DNA of 64,000 nt, from positions 5,773 to 69,772 of the forward strand of contig CAUQKI010000009.1 of NCBI GenBank assembly GCA_963518955.1, given 5' to 3'. The position numbers and the translations under genes are program-made. The DNA comes from JABCPE02 sp963518955. Its GTDB lineage: Bacteria; Bacteroidota; Bacteroidia; Flavobacteriales; Weeksellaceae. Shown here one piece after another: positions 36,934 through 46,778 of this stretch (its first letter is position 1; each line of letters begins with the position of its first letter). The notes under the pieces are model-generated. The model was not told where the DNA came from, made no database searches, and saw only the letters and a program-made list of their open reading frames with translations.

Positions 36934-37383
36934 ATGAAAATTGTAATCCAAAGAGTATCAGAAGCTTCCGTAAAAGTAAATAACGAAATCACAGGTGAAA
37001 TCTCCAAAGGGCTTTTGCTCCTTGTAGGCGTGGAAGAAGAAGACAATCAAGAAGATGCTGACTGGCTCGCAAAGAAAGTCCTTGATTTGAGGATTTTCAG
37101 TGATGAAGAAGGGAAAATGAATCTCTCAGTAAAAGATATAAATGGAGGAATACTGTGTGTAAGCCAGTTTACACTGCTTGCCGATTACAAAAAAGGAAAC
37201 CGCCCATCCTTTATAAAAGCCGCAAAACCAGAAAAAGCTGTTCCTCTGTTTGAGTATTTCAAAGACCTCATCAAAAAATCAGGCTTAAAAACCGAGAGCG
37301 GGATTTTCGGTGCAGATATGAAAGTCTCCCTCCTCAATGACGGCCCTGTAACGATAGTGATGGACAGCAAAACGAAAAGTTAG
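36934..37383 (+). CDS. dtd: D-aminoacyl-tRNA deacylase
   Basis: The 149-residue protein begins MKIVIQRVSEASVKVN and has the two DTD active-site motifs: SQFTLLAD near residue 77 and NDGPVTI near 136. The enzyme removes D-amino acids and glycine mischarged onto tRNA. It follows the Rieske-like lipoprotein gene by 4 nt. Confidence 0.95.
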   Translation: MKIVIQRVSEASVKVNNEITGEISKGLLLLVGVEEEDNQEDADWLAKKVLDLRIFSDEEGKMNLSVKDINGGILCVSQFTLLADYKKGNRPSFIKAAKPEKAVPLFEYFKDLIKKSGLKTESGIFGADMKVSLLNDGPVTIVMDSKTKS

Positions 37384-37390
37384 ATTTTTT

Positions 37391-37624
37391 TCACTTAAAT
37401 ATTTTTTCCATAAAAAGACCAAAAACAAAACCAACAATGAGTCCCATAAGTGAATAAATTAAGAAGTGTTTAATGAATATTTCAGATGATAGAATATTGG
37501 CTATCATTCCGCTGAATGGTTCTTCTAATGAAGCTGTATCTGTATAGGAAATAACACCATCTGCAACAGAAAAGCCCATTCCAAAAAGCATTCCCACCAC
37601 TGAAAATATACTTCTCTTTTTCAT
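37391..37624 (-). CDS. Small membrane hypothetical protein
   Basis: From the ATG at 37624 the protein has 77 residues, with a first hydrophobic segment (FSVVGMLFGMGFSVADGVI) and a second near the C-terminus (FLIYSLMGLIVGFVFGLFM). I do not recognise a family. It is convergent with dtd and lies downstream of pckA on the opposite strand's terminal hairpin side. It could be a short two-helix membrane peptide. Confidence 0.5.
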   Translation of the reverse strand: MKKRSIFSVVGMLFGMGFSVADGVISYTDTASLEEPFSGMIANILSSEIFIKHFLIYSLMGLIVGFVFGLFMEKIFK

Positions 37625-37650
37625 ATCCAATAAATATTTAAGTTATAAAT

Positions 37651-37687
37651 AAAACAAACCTTCCCAAATTTGGAAAGGTTTATTTTG
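37651..37687 (-). terminator. Terminator of pckA
   Basis: An imperfect stem (AAACCTTCC / GGAAAGGTTT, one bulged A) with loop CAAATTT is flanked by A and T runs and lies just past the pckA stop. Confidence 0.7.
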
Positions 37688-37690
37688 TTA

Positions 37691-39286
37691 TTATAATTTC
37701 GGACCTGCATTTACTAATGCTTTTCCTTCTTCTGTGTCTGTATATTGTTCAAAATATTTGATATACTTTCCTGCTAAATCCTTAGCCTTAGTTTCCCACT
37801 GAGAAGCATCAGCATAAGTGTCTCTTGGGTCAAGAATTTCAGAAGGAACATTCGGCAGCGCCGTTGGGAAAGTAAGCCCTAAAATTGGGATTTTATTCGT
37901 CTCTGCTTTATCGATAGAACCATCTAAAATAGCATCTATGATTGCTCTCGTATCTTTTAGCGAAATTCTTTTCCCTGTTCCGTTCCAGCCTGTATTTACT
38001 AAATAAGCTTTTGCTCCGTGTTCTTTCATTTTAGAAACCAAAGTTTTAGAATACATCGTAGGGTGAAGCGCTAAAAATGCCTCTCCGAATGCTGGCGAGA
38101 AAGATGGCAGCGGCTCTGTAACGCCTCTCTCTGTTCCTGCCATTTTAGAAGTGTATCCACATAGGAAGTGATATTGTGCCTGCTCATCTGTAAGGATAGA
38201 AACAGGAGGCAGCACCCCAAATGCATCAGCAGAAAGATAAATCACTTTCTTCGCGTGTCCTGCTTTTGATGGTAAAACTATTTTACTAATGTGATAAATA
38301 GGGTAAGAAACTCTGGTGTTTTCCGTGATAGAACCATCGCTATAGTCCACCTCGCCATTGTCCTTTACTACTACATTTTCAAGAAGTGCATCTCTTTTTA
38401 TCGCCCCAAAAATATCTGGTTCTTTTTCAGCAGAAAGGTCTATTACCTTCGCATAGCAACCTCCCTCGTAGTTGAACACACCATTGTTATCCCAGCCGTG
38501 TTCATCATCACCGATAAGGTATCTTTTAGGGTCGGCAGAAAGCGTAGTCTTCCCTGTTCCAGAAAGCCCGAAGAATACGGCTACATCGCCTTTTTCGCCC
38601 ACATTAGCCGAACAGTGCATAGACGCCATTCCTTTCAGTGGAAGGTAGTAATTCATCATAGAGAACATTCCCTTTTTCATCTCGCCTCCATACCAAGTTC
38701 CTCCGATAATCTGAGTTTTTTCTGTAAGGTTAAACATCACAAAGTTCTCCGAATTAAGCCCTTGTTCTTTCCAGTTCGGGTTAGTCACCTTAGAACCATT
38801 GATTACCAAGAAATCTGGCTCTCCGTAATGTTCTAGGTCATAGTGAGAAGGGCGGATAAACATATTGGTAACGAAATGCGCCTGCCAAGCCACCTCCATC
38901 ACGAATCTCACTTTCAGTCTCGTGTCTGGATTGGTTCCGCAGAAAGTATCCACCACATAGATTTTTTTATTTTCAAAGGAATCAGTTACTATTTTCTTTA
39001 AATCACCAAAAATCTCAGGCGTCGTAGGCATGTTTATTTTACCATCCCACCAAATCGTATTCTCCGTAGTTTGGTCTTTTACGATATATCTATCCTTTGG
39101 TGAACGCCCTGTGAAAACGCCTGTCTTCACAGCAACAGCACCTGAATTTGTTAAAATTCCTTTCTCAAAACCTTCGTTTTCTGGCGACATTTCATCTTGG
39201 AAAAGTTGTTCGTAGGTAGGATTGTATACAATCTCCTTCACTCCCTTAATTCCATGTTTTTCTAAATAGTTTTTAATCTGTTCCAT
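37691..39286 (-). CDS. pckA: Phosphoenolpyruvate carboxykinase (ATP)
   Basis: From the ATG at 39286 the protein has 531 residues and starts MEQIKNYLEKHGIKG. It carries GRSPKDRYIV near 60, kinase-1a GLSGTGKTTLS and kinase-2 GDDEHGW. The later LVNTGWNGTGKRI segment and a normal C-terminus follow. It makes PEP from oxaloacetate for gluconeogenesis. A TACATTTG box on the minus strand at 39317-39324 lies 30 nt upstream and excludes an earlier start at 39319. The gene stands alone. Confidence 0.96.
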   Translation of the reverse strand: MEQIKNYLEKHGIKGVKEIVYNPTYEQLFQDEMSPENEGFEKGILTNSGAVAVKTGVFTGRSPKDRYIVKDQTTENTIWWDGKINMPTTPEIFGDLKKIVTDSFENKKIYVVDTFCGTNPDTRLKVRFVMEVAWQAHFVTNMFIRPSHYDLEHYGEPDFLVINGSKVTNPNWKEQGLNSENFVMFNLTEKTQIIGGTWYGGEMKKGMFSMMNYYLPLKGMASMHCSANVGEKGDVAVFFGLSGTGKTTLSADPKRYLIGDDEHGWDNNGVFNYEGGCYAKVIDLSAEKEPDIFGAIKRDALLENVVVKDNGEVDYSDGSITENTRVSYPIYHISKIVLPSKAGHAKKVIYLSADAFGVLPPVSILTDEQAQYHFLCGYTSKMAGTERGVTEPLPSFSPAFGEAFLALHPTMYSKTLVSKMKEHGAKAYLVNTGWNGTGKRISLKDTRAIIDAILDGSIDKAETNKIPILGLTFPTALPNVPSEILDPRDTYADASQWETKAKDLAGKYIKYFEQYTDTEEGKALVNAGPKL

Positions 39287-39316
39287 GTTAAATATTTTAT
39301 ATAAATTAACCATACG

Positions 39317-39324
39317 CAAATGTA
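39317..39324 (-). promoter_or_regulatory. -7 element of pckA
   Basis: TACATTTG on the minus strand is an exact TAnnTTTG match and overlaps an alternative upstream start of pckA, which is thereby rejected. Confidence 0.6.
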
Positions 39325-39362
39325 TTGATATTTTTAGGTTTTTCCTATGATTTAGCTCAGTT

Positions 39363-40262
39363 TTACTTAATTATTTCATTCCATTCAAAAAAAGTATGAA
39401 ATCCGTGTCCATGAAAAAAGTTTTCATATCCTTGAAATTTCCTTGTCATCACAAAATCTCCTCCCCATGCCCCAAGGCTTTTCACAAAAACAGGGCAGTC
39501 AGGGAAATACTGCTGTTTGACTTTGGGAAGCCCTAAAAATTTTGAAACTTTTTTTTCGTGAATTTCCATTAAATCAGAAAATTCATCAATATTTTTACAA
39601 TTCAAAATTTTTTCTGTCAAATCCGAAAATTCACCAATTATTTCCTTTGATTTGGATTTATAAAGTTTTATGCCTTCGCGACTGTCTTGTTTTTGATTGA
39701 GATGGACAAATATCAATTCTTCCTTAAATTCTGGATTAAAATCCACTTGTTTTATCTCTCTATTTTTCCAATTTAACTGATACAAAACAGGCGTTCCCTC
39801 CATTGCCACTGCTATATCATAGCCACTTCCACCAAGGGACATTTCATTTAGTTCAAAAGCATCTATTTCTGCCCATTTAGCAAGATTTGCCATCAGCGTA
39901 GAACTGCTCCCCCAGCCGAAATTAGCAGGAAACTCCAAATTTGTCTTGATGAAATAGGATTTCTTATCTTGTAAATGAGACGATGAAAGGCTTTGAATAT
40001 TTCTGAGAACATTCATAATGAATTCAGCGTTTTCGGGAAAATTAGTTTTTATAATTCTCCAATTGAGATAGTCTATCTCCGCACTCATCCAAAGTCTCCC
40101 ATCATGATAAGCCTCCCAAAAAACAAGAGCCTTGCCGTCATTTTTTTCTTCTACACAGAGATTTTGTCCAGATTTGGTAGGGACAGCCAATGCGGTTGCT
40201 CCATCCAGCACGAAATATTCTGAGGTAAGAAGCAGTTTGCCATGTGAAAAAAAACTTTCCAT
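39363..40262 (-). CDS. GYDIA family GHMP kinase
   Basis: The 299-residue protein from the ATG at 40262 opens MESFFSHGKLLLTSEYFVLDGATALAVPTK, like mevalonate and phosphomevalonate kinases. The GHMP P-loop-like segment is NFGWGSSSTLMANLAKW near 115, and the diagnostic SGYDIAVA lies near 150. GYDIA kinases are a Bacteroidetes group usually placed in the mevalonate pathway, probably phosphorylating mevalonate or its phosphate. The exact substrate is not established. The C-terminal GAWGGDFVM loop is also conserved. An earlier in-frame start adds only 10 residues. Confidence 0.85.
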   Translation of the reverse strand: MESFFSHGKLLLTSEYFVLDGATALAVPTKSGQNLCVEEKNDGKALVFWEAYHDGRLWMSAEIDYLNWRIIKTNFPENAEFIMNVLRNIQSLSSSHLQDKKSYFIKTNLEFPANFGWGSSSTLMANLAKWAEIDAFELNEMSLGGSGYDIAVAMEGTPVLYQLNWKNREIKQVDFNPEFKEELIFVHLNQKQDSREGIKLYKSKSKEIIGEFSDLTEKILNCKNIDEFSDLMEIHEKKVSKFLGLPKVKQQYFPDCPVFVKSLGAWGGDFVMTRKFQGYENFFHGHGFHTFFEWNEIIK

Positions 40263-40292
40263 AAAACAAAGGTAAATAATATTTATAAACAA

Positions 40293-40325
40293 ATTGCTAT
40301 CCTCGGAATATCCAAGAATAGCAAT
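40293..40325 (-). terminator. Hairpin downstream of fabD
   Basis: The stem ATTGCTAT / ATAGCAAT with an inner imperfect extension (CCTCGG / CCAAGA region) lies between the fabD stop and the GHMP kinase ATG, so it probably separates the two transcripts. Confidence 0.6.
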
Positions 40326-40350
40326 ATTTTTTTACGGATTACAAAATCCA

Positions 40351-41226
40351 TTATATCCCTGATGAAACCATGATACTAGGTGATATTTTCTTTATCAATC
40401 CTTGTAATGTTTTCCCTGGCCCTACTTCCACAAAGTGGTCTGCGCCATCTTTTACCATATTCTGTATCGTTTGTGTCCATTTTACAGGACCTGTCAACTG
40501 TGCTATCAGATTCTTTTTTATTTCCTCTGGGTCTGTCACAGGAGTCGTTGTTACATTCTGATAAATCGGAAGAATAGGGTTATTAAACTTAACTCCTTCT
40601 ATTGCTTGTGCTAATTTTTCTTGCGCTGGCTGCATCAAAGGAGAGTGAAAAGCTCCATTCACAGGTAATAAAAGGGCTCTTTTCGCACCAGCTGCTTTTA
40701 GGGCTTCGCACGCCTTTTCCACTGCTGGTGTTTCACCAGAAATTACCAATTGCCCAGGGCAGTTATAGTTTGCAGGAACTACCAGTCCATCTATCTCTGC
40801 ACAAATTTTTTCTACTTTATCATCATCTAGCCCAAGCACCGCCGCCATAGAGGAAGGATTGATATCACAAGCCTCCTGCATAGCCAAAGCTCTTTGATAA
40901 ACCAGCTCCAGCCCATCTTTAAACGATAAAACTCCATTCGCTACCAAAGCAGAGAACTCACCCAAAGAGTGTCCTGCCACCATTCCCGCACCTATTGTAT
41001 CGATTGCCTTTACAATAGCTACAGAATGAATAAATATAGCTGGCTGAGTTATTTTGGTTTTCTTTAAATCCTCTTCTGTCCCATCAAACATCACTGACAA
41101 AATATCAAATCCCAATATATCATTAGCAGAATTCATCAAATCTCTAATCTCCTTACGGTAATCATAAAGATCCTTACCCATCCCCACAAACTGAGATCCT
41201 TGTCCAGGAAACACTAATGCTTTCAT
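40351..41226 (-). CDS. fabD: Malonyl CoA-acyl carrier protein transacylase
   Basis: The 291-residue protein begins MKALVFPGQGSQFVGMGKDL and has the nucleophile motif GHSLGEFSAL near residue 88 and NGAFHSPLM near 195, with the catalytic His. It loads malonate onto ACP for fatty-acid synthesis. It follows the LysM/PBP1 gene by 39 nt on the same strand. No other fab gene is adjacent. Confidence 0.95.
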   Translation of the reverse strand: MKALVFPGQGSQFVGMGKDLYDYRKEIRDLMNSANDILGFDILSVMFDGTEEDLKKTKITQPAIFIHSVAIVKAIDTIGAGMVAGHSLGEFSALVANGVLSFKDGLELVYQRALAMQEACDINPSSMAAVLGLDDDKVEKICAEIDGLVVPANYNCPGQLVISGETPAVEKACEALKAAGAKRALLLPVNGAFHSPLMQPAQEKLAQAIEGVKFNNPILPIYQNVTTTPVTDPEEIKKNLIAQLTGPVKWTQTIQNMVKDGADHFVEVGPGKTLQGLIKKISPSIMVSSGI

Positions 41227-41265
41227 ATTTTTGAAAAATCTAAATCTTATTTTATTATTTAAAAA

Positions 41266-43224
41266 CTAAGGAACCAACCTCACTACTCTAAATCCAGTAT
41301 TCACAAAAGCCCCATTCTTTTTGTTTCGGATATACTCAAACTTGGTAGCCAACTGAGTCTGAACCTTGCTCATATTTCTTAGGACTTCGCCTTTTGATTC
41401 CCTTGCCAGCATATCACTAACCACATCAAAACCTATAATGGTGTATTTAGATGGTGTTCGGCAATATTCCTTTTTAAACTCAGCCAAAACCTCCTTCTCA
41501 AAATCTCCATCCGTATTTATTTTTCTATCCATCAAATAAACCAAATTGGCTTTACTTAAAGGATCTACATTTTTCTCAAAATCAGGGTGATAGTACATAC
41601 TAAACGCCTTGATTCCTTCTGTTTGTTTGGCTAGTTCTATTATTTTCTTCGCAAATCCTGCTCCCACAGCATTATTATCATTTGCTAAAATAACCACTGC
41701 TGGCAGGCTTTGTCCTGTTACCATATTCTGCTCCAGCTCTATTCCAGATGGTGAACTAACCACCGCAATCTCGGTTTTAGATAATTCTTTTGCTAACTGC
41801 TCTTTAAGGAAAATAACTTCTGGATTATTTTCTTCACCTACAATAAATACTTTTTCTTTTGAATGAGCATTTTTGACCTCACGAACGATTCTTTCTGCAT
41901 ACACTCTATTCCCTGGCTCTACAATCACCAAATTATTATATTTATACATCTCCTCTGTATGGGCAAATGGAGCCACCACAGGAATTTTTTCATTCTTCAC
42001 ATATTCAAGAACTTCTATTACATTTGACTTAAAGAATGGCCCTATAATCAAATCTGTATTGGTCTTGTTAATCTGCGCCAAATTATTTTTAAAGGAATTC
42101 TCATTTTCAGCATCTATCACATTGATACTTACTTTTTTACCATCTCGCATTCCTCTTTGTGCAGCAAGTTTAGCACCGATTAGGAAGTCCGCAGAAAGCG
42201 TTCTATATTTAGTATCATTAGTATCAAACCCAAAAGGCAAAATCAAAGCAATACTAAATACATCATCATCAGCTTTTACATATTGTCTATTGACCTTCTT
42301 GATATTCAGCACCATTCCTTGCTTTATACCATTAGGAAGCCCTCCATTCATCTCGGCAAGTTGGTCATATGTGATGTTGTATTTATTCACAATACCAAAT
42401 GCACTCTCGCCTTTTTTAACCTCGTGAGTTACATATTCCTCTACAGAATAAGTTTTGGTTTTCACCTCTTTTGGAGGAATATGTTTTTCCTCTTTAGGTT
42501 TTGTATTTTTCTCAGAAGTTTCTTTCGTTGTCGTTGCTACATTTTTAGAAGATGTTGTATTTTTCACTATAATAACATCACCAGACCTAAGCCCTCTCTG
42601 CTCCAATCCTGAATTTAATGCAAACAATTCACTCTGTGAAATATTAAACTTCCTTGTAATTCCGTAATATGTATCCTTCGGCTGAACTACATACGCTCCA
42701 TCTTCTGAAGCCAATTTTTGAGTTTTTTTCTCCTCCTCTCTATCCTTTTTAGGTGTATCTACCACCTCTTGCTGAGCGGCTTTGTCTCCATACTTTCTGA
42801 TTTTATCTTCTGGCAACATAAGTACTTCGCCCACTTTCATGTGGCTTTCCAAATTAGGATTCAGCTTTCTCAGTTCTTCTTCTGAGATTTTGTATTGTCT
42901 GGTTATACCATAGATAGTCTGCTTTGGCTGAAGATAAATCTTACCCAATTTTTGATTAGATTTCTTTTCGGCAGGCTTTTTTTCTTCTTTTTTTTCTTCT
43001 GTTTTTTGAGTGTTTTTTTGTTTATTAGGAATAATCAAAACATCTCCTATATCTATTTTCCCATCCTTTATTTTAGGATTTTGCTTGATAAGCTCATCTA
43101 CGCTGACACCATATTTTTTAGCAATTGTAGTGGGATTTTCTTTAGCCACCACAGTATGCTTCTTCTGTTGTCCAGATAATATTGCAAACGCTGTTCCTAG
43201 TATGGTTAAAAATATTTTTTTCAT
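41266..43224 (-). CDS. LysM-repeat protein with PBP1-like substrate-binding domain
   Basis: The 652-residue exported protein has a signal peptide (MKKIFLTILGTAFAILSGQ) and four LysM repeats at about 22-67, 92-140, 170-220 and 265-310, each with a DxxxxxxxKYxxxxxxL-like pattern. Lys/Glu-rich linkers separate them. The C-terminal part, from about 325 (FSIALILPFGF), is a type 1 periplasmic-binding-protein fold with IIGPFFKSNVIEVL and TIIGFDVVSDML. This architecture is recurrent in Flavobacteriia. It should bind peptidoglycan; the ligand of the PBP domain is unknown. Its promoter (TATTTTTG at 43264-43271) and a palindrome lie upstream. Confidence 0.88.
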   Translation of the reverse strand: MKKIFLTILGTAFAILSGQQKKHTVVAKENPTTIAKKYGVSVDELIKQNPKIKDGKIDIGDVLIIPNKQKNTQKTEEKKEEKKPAEKKSNQKLGKIYLQPKQTIYGITRQYKISEEELRKLNPNLESHMKVGEVLMLPEDKIRKYGDKAAQQEVVDTPKKDREEEKKTQKLASEDGAYVVQPKDTYYGITRKFNISQSELFALNSGLEQRGLRSGDVIIVKNTTSSKNVATTTKETSEKNTKPKEEKHIPPKEVKTKTYSVEEYVTHEVKKGESAFGIVNKYNITYDQLAEMNGGLPNGIKQGMVLNIKKVNRQYVKADDDVFSIALILPFGFDTNDTKYRTLSADFLIGAKLAAQRGMRDGKKVSINVIDAENENSFKNNLAQINKTNTDLIIGPFFKSNVIEVLEYVKNEKIPVVAPFAHTEEMYKYNNLVIVEPGNRVYAERIVREVKNAHSKEKVFIVGEENNPEVIFLKEQLAKELSKTEIAVVSSPSGIELEQNMVTGQSLPAVVILANDNNAVGAGFAKKIIELAKQTEGIKAFSMYYHPDFEKNVDPLSKANLVYLMDRKINTDGDFEKEVLAEFKKEYCRTPSKYTIIGFDVVSDMLARESKGEVLRNMSKVQTQLATKFEYIRNKKNGAFVNTGFRVVRLVP

Positions 43225-43238
43225 CTGATTTTAGTATT

Positions 43239-43271
43239 ATTGTTATATAACAATTAGGACACAAAAATACA
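43239..43271 (-). promoter_or_regulatory. Promoter and 16-nt palindrome upstream of the LysM/PBP1 gene
   Basis: The minus-strand -7 element TATTTTTG (43271-43264) is followed by the perfect palindrome ATTGTTATATAACAAT (43254-43239), which lies at the expected transcription start and leader, 15 nt before the ATG. A repressor-site role is inferred only from symmetry and position. Confidence 0.5.
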
Positions 43272-43280
43272 TCTTTATAA

Positions 43281-44858
43281 TTAAATGTACGAAATAATTA
43301 GCACAGAGTTTTCCACATCCATTTTTTGATAGCATTCTTCTATCCATCCTTTCCCTTTCTGAGCATAAAACACACTGAAATTCAGCACTCTTTCCTGCCA
43401 AACAGCGTTAGGATGAACATCTAAATATAACTGTCTCAGCTGCATGTATTTTTCGTATTGTTTTATTTTTTCTGCTCGCAAAAGCCTCTTTTTCATTCGA
43501 TTATAAGATTTCAATTGGCGAGTTTCCTCGGCTTCCACCAAATTTCTAAAAGTTTTATCCGTAAGCGAAGATTTTTCTTTCAGCAGCCCAAAAGATTTTT
43601 TCAGTTCCTCTTCCTTTTCTGTAAGAATCTCCAGAAGCTCTGATTCAAAAAGCAATTTCTCCTTGATAATCTCGGCATAATCCATGAAAAATTCATCTAT
43701 TCCAAGTCCCATTTTCTGGATTTTATTTGCTGTTTTTTCAGTCAAGAAAAGCATTGAATTTCTCGGAATTAAAATCGGAAAAGGAACTTCCACATGTCGG
43801 AAATATTCTTTCAGTTCCAGCCAATACATCACCTCTGCATTTCCGCCTATATAGGCTATATTGGGAAGTATTTTTTCCTGATAAACAGGGCGCATCACTG
43901 CATTTGGGCTGAATTTTTCTGGATAATTTTCCAGTTCCGCTAAAATTTCCTCCTCTGTGAAAGAAATATCCCTGTCCACCACATTGTATTTTTCTCCGTC
44001 AAACTCTATTCTATCACGAGTTTCAGAGAGATAAAATAAATTAATTCCTCTTGGGTTCACCTGCACTTTTCCATATTTTTTTGTCAGATTTTCTACGGAT
44101 TGGAGCGTTTCTTTTTTCAGTGAATTATTTTTCAATTCATCAGCAAAAATCCCTTTCATCTGCTCTTTCAGCCCTCGGTCATCTCCATCTATCATCAGCA
44201 GCCCTCGGTCAGCAAAGAGTTTATTCACCAGTGTTTTGGTAGCTTCTGCCAGTGTATTTCCCTCTGCATAAGCCTCTTTCATCCAGTCTATCAACTCCTT
44301 ACCAAAATCATTATATTTAAATTCTTTTTCAAATTCCTCTATGAAATTGTTTTTCTCGACCTTTATTCTACCGACTGCTCCCCCTGATTTCCCATCGATG
44401 CTATAAATGTGGTTTTGAGTTTTAAAATGATTTATTTCCTCAAAATCGTGGTCTTCTGTAGCCATCCAAAATATAGGAACGAATTTTTTCCCTTGAATAT
44501 TTTGATTCAGAAAGTCTGTTGTTTTTATCGTCTGCAAAATTTTATAAACGAAAAACGCAGGTCCTGTAAACAGGTTCAGCTGATGTCCCGTAACAATAGT
44601 AAAAGTATTCTCCTGCGAAAGGGCTTGCAGATTTTCTTTCTGTTTATCAGATAATTGTAGATTTTCTAATTGTTTTTCCAAAACCTCACAAAGAATTTTT
44701 CTCTGCTCTTTGGAATAGCTTTTTTCCTTAAATTCCACCTGTTTCTGGACATTTTCCAAAGAAAATCTATGCGAAGCATATTCCTCATCTGCGAAAAAAT
44801 CCTTAATAAGGCTGGGAATACTGTATATGTCTTCTAAAAATATCTCTTTTTCGTTCAT
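43281..44858 (-). CDS. bshC: Bacillithiol synthase (cysteine-adding enzyme) BshC
   Basis: The 525-residue protein has the BshC N-terminal nucleotidyl-transferase-like fold with VTGHQLNLFTGPAFFVYKILQTI near 90 and PIFWMATEDHDFEEINH near 130, both hallmarks of the family, and a C-terminal coiled coil (about 395-480). It is thought to add cysteine to GlcN-malate in the last step of bacillithiol synthesis. It lies 12 nt downstream of the porin gene. bshA and bshB are not in the window. Confidence 0.93.
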   Translation of the reverse strand: MNEKEIFLEDIYSIPSLIKDFFADEEYASHRFSLENVQKQVEFKEKSYSKEQRKILCEVLEKQLENLQLSDKQKENLQALSQENTFTIVTGHQLNLFTGPAFFVYKILQTIKTTDFLNQNIQGKKFVPIFWMATEDHDFEEINHFKTQNHIYSIDGKSGGAVGRIKVEKNNFIEEFEKEFKYNDFGKELIDWMKEAYAEGNTLAEATKTLVNKLFADRGLLMIDGDDRGLKEQMKGIFADELKNNSLKKETLQSVENLTKKYGKVQVNPRGINLFYLSETRDRIEFDGEKYNVVDRDISFTEEEILAELENYPEKFSPNAVMRPVYQEKILPNIAYIGGNAEVMYWLELKEYFRHVEVPFPILIPRNSMLFLTEKTANKIQKMGLGIDEFFMDYAEIIKEKLLFESELLEILTEKEEELKKSFGLLKEKSSLTDKTFRNLVEAEETRQLKSYNRMKKRLLRAEKIKQYEKYMQLRQLYLDVHPNAVWQERVLNFSVFYAQKGKGWIEECYQKMDVENSVLIISYI

Positions 44859-44870
44859 TTTTCCTTTATT

Positions 44871-46778
44871 TTAGTGGAATAAATACCATACCAAACCTAA
44901 ATTCAGCCTAAAATCTGCCACTGGATAAAACGGCGCAGCGTAGGACCGATTTTTCATGAAAGTAGTGTTAAGATGCTGTGCTTCAGCGTAAATCATCATT
45001 CGTTTTACTTTCATATTAAAATAAACATCCACTATTGGTCTTCCGCCGATGGAATACGAATCTGTGGAAGGCAGGATAAATTCATTAAGTATCGGAAAAT
45101 ACTGCTGAGAGGCGAATTTTGAGAAATAATATGCCTTAATTCCTGTCTGAATTTCCGCCGCTTTTTTAAATATTTTGGATTGATAATAAACATTGGCTCT
45201 TCCTATAAACTCTGGTAATGGAAGCAAATCTTTATTATTTAAAACATTCTGAACCAATACCTTAGTGTTAAAATTAAATTTACGATAAGTAAATGTAGCC
45301 TCTCCTCCTACCTGCGATATATTCACCGATGAAGTGTTCTGCTGAGGCTTCGCTGAAGAATCAAAATACGCCAGCTGCCCTATTCTGAAATAGTTTGCAA
45401 ACAGCTTAGTATCAAACCATTTGAGATTTAAATCCGCTCCTATTTCTAAAACATTTTGGTTCTTAAAATCAGAATATTTGAAATTATAATCTTGGTAAAA
45501 AGAAGCGTTCATCAAGTAATTGAACGACGGAACTGCTGATTTGAACTTCACATGTCCGCCGATGGAATAGCCCTCAATAGGTTCAAAAGTCAGATGATTT
45601 TCTGAATTTAAATAATTTCCAAAGGCTTTTCCGTTAGAAATTTCCAAATCCGAATTTAGATTGATTTTATCCCAAAGTTTTATTTTAAGATTTCCTACTA
45701 ATCCCAAACGATTTTCCTGAAATTTAGAGTCTTCCTTCACTCCACTGATTATCAACGGATAAAATGCTCTATAACTGATATTCTGATAACGAATTCCCCC
45801 CTCCGCTCTAAAAGCCTCATTATCAAAAAGCAAGCTCACTGTATTGCTGAATTTAGTCGATTTCTTCTTGCTGTTGGTAGGATAATCGGTAATCAATGAA
45901 GAGGAATAATAGTTCTCCGTGCCATCCTGCGTGTAGAAATATTTATTGGTTTGATAAAAAATCGTATGGCTCAGCTTAAAAGGAAATTTCTCCACATCAA
46001 AAGGCGCAAAATAATGGCTGAAATAAAACCTCCTCACCGCCATTCTGGTGTAGGTATTATGCAAATTCACTGTAAGGTTTTTCCTGCTGTTAAACCGAGA
46101 ATCTCCACTTGTAAAATTCTCCAAATTAGCAATTCCGCCATTCTCTTCATTAGAAATATTCTGATGAATGAAATGCGTAAATGCTTCATATTTAGAGTTT
46201 TTAGAAAGATAATGCGCAGAGAAAATAGTATTATTAGAAGATGCTATTTCCCTCTGGTACAGCCCCTCTGACCTCAGTCCCATATATTCTATCGCGAAAT
46301 TAAACCTTTTGCCAATATTCTGAGTATAAGTAGTTTGTAGAGTTCCGCCGCTGCTCATCCCATTATGATAATAGAATGCCGTAGTAGGACTTTTCACATC
46401 GTAATATTTTACATCCTTGATTCCCAGTATAAAGAATGATTTCCTTGTAGGCAGTAATGCTAAATCCTGCTCTGCATCAGTCTTATAAACCAAATTCTGA
46501 AATCCTTCTCCGATATTAGCGAACTGGATTTTCCCAAAATTATCTCTATTATTATACTGAGTAAATTGGTAAGATTTCCCAATCGTAAAAACAGTATCAA
46601 ACACTTTTCGCTGAGAAAATTGTGTAAAAAACTGATAGTCATCAATCGTCGGTCTAAAAATCTGTATAGAATCCTTCTCTCCATTGTCCACTACAACGGA
46701 ATCACTCACTGGCAAATCATCTGTCTGCGCCTTTAAAAGGCTTCCCAGCAATATTAATATAAAAAAAATGTACCTCAT
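44871..46778 (-). CDS. Putative porin (Bacteroidetes Porin_10 type)
   Basis: The 635-residue protein has a signal peptide (MRYIFFILILLGSLLKAQ) and then a long series of amphipathic strands of alternating aromatic and polar residues (for example FNFAIEYMGLRSEGLYQR), ending with an aromatic residue (LVWYLFH), as expected for an outer-membrane beta-barrel. It is the Bacteroidetes 'putative porin' family, with no known solute. Its start codon lies in the 3' arm of a perfect hairpin (see separate entry). It is followed by bshC. Confidence 0.83.
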   Translation of the reverse strand: MRYIFFILILLGSLLKAQTDDLPVSDSVVVDNGEKDSIQIFRPTIDDYQFFTQFSQRKVFDTVFTIGKSYQFTQYNNRDNFGKIQFANIGEGFQNLVYKTDAEQDLALLPTRKSFFILGIKDVKYYDVKSPTTAFYYHNGMSSGGTLQTTYTQNIGKRFNFAIEYMGLRSEGLYQREIASSNNTIFSAHYLSKNSKYEAFTHFIHQNISNEENGGIANLENFTSGDSRFNSRKNLTVNLHNTYTRMAVRRFYFSHYFAPFDVEKFPFKLSHTIFYQTNKYFYTQDGTENYYSSSLITDYPTNSKKKSTKFSNTVSLLFDNEAFRAEGGIRYQNISYRAFYPLIISGVKEDSKFQENRLGLVGNLKIKLWDKINLNSDLEISNGKAFGNYLNSENHLTFEPIEGYSIGGHVKFKSAVPSFNYLMNASFYQDYNFKYSDFKNQNVLEIGADLNLKWFDTKLFANYFRIGQLAYFDSSAKPQQNTSSVNISQVGGEATFTYRKFNFNTKVLVQNVLNNKDLLPLPEFIGRANVYYQSKIFKKAAEIQTGIKAYYFSKFASQQYFPILNEFILPSTDSYSIGGRPIVDVYFNMKVKRMMIYAEAQHLNTTFMKNRSYAAPFYPVADFRLNLGLVWYLFH

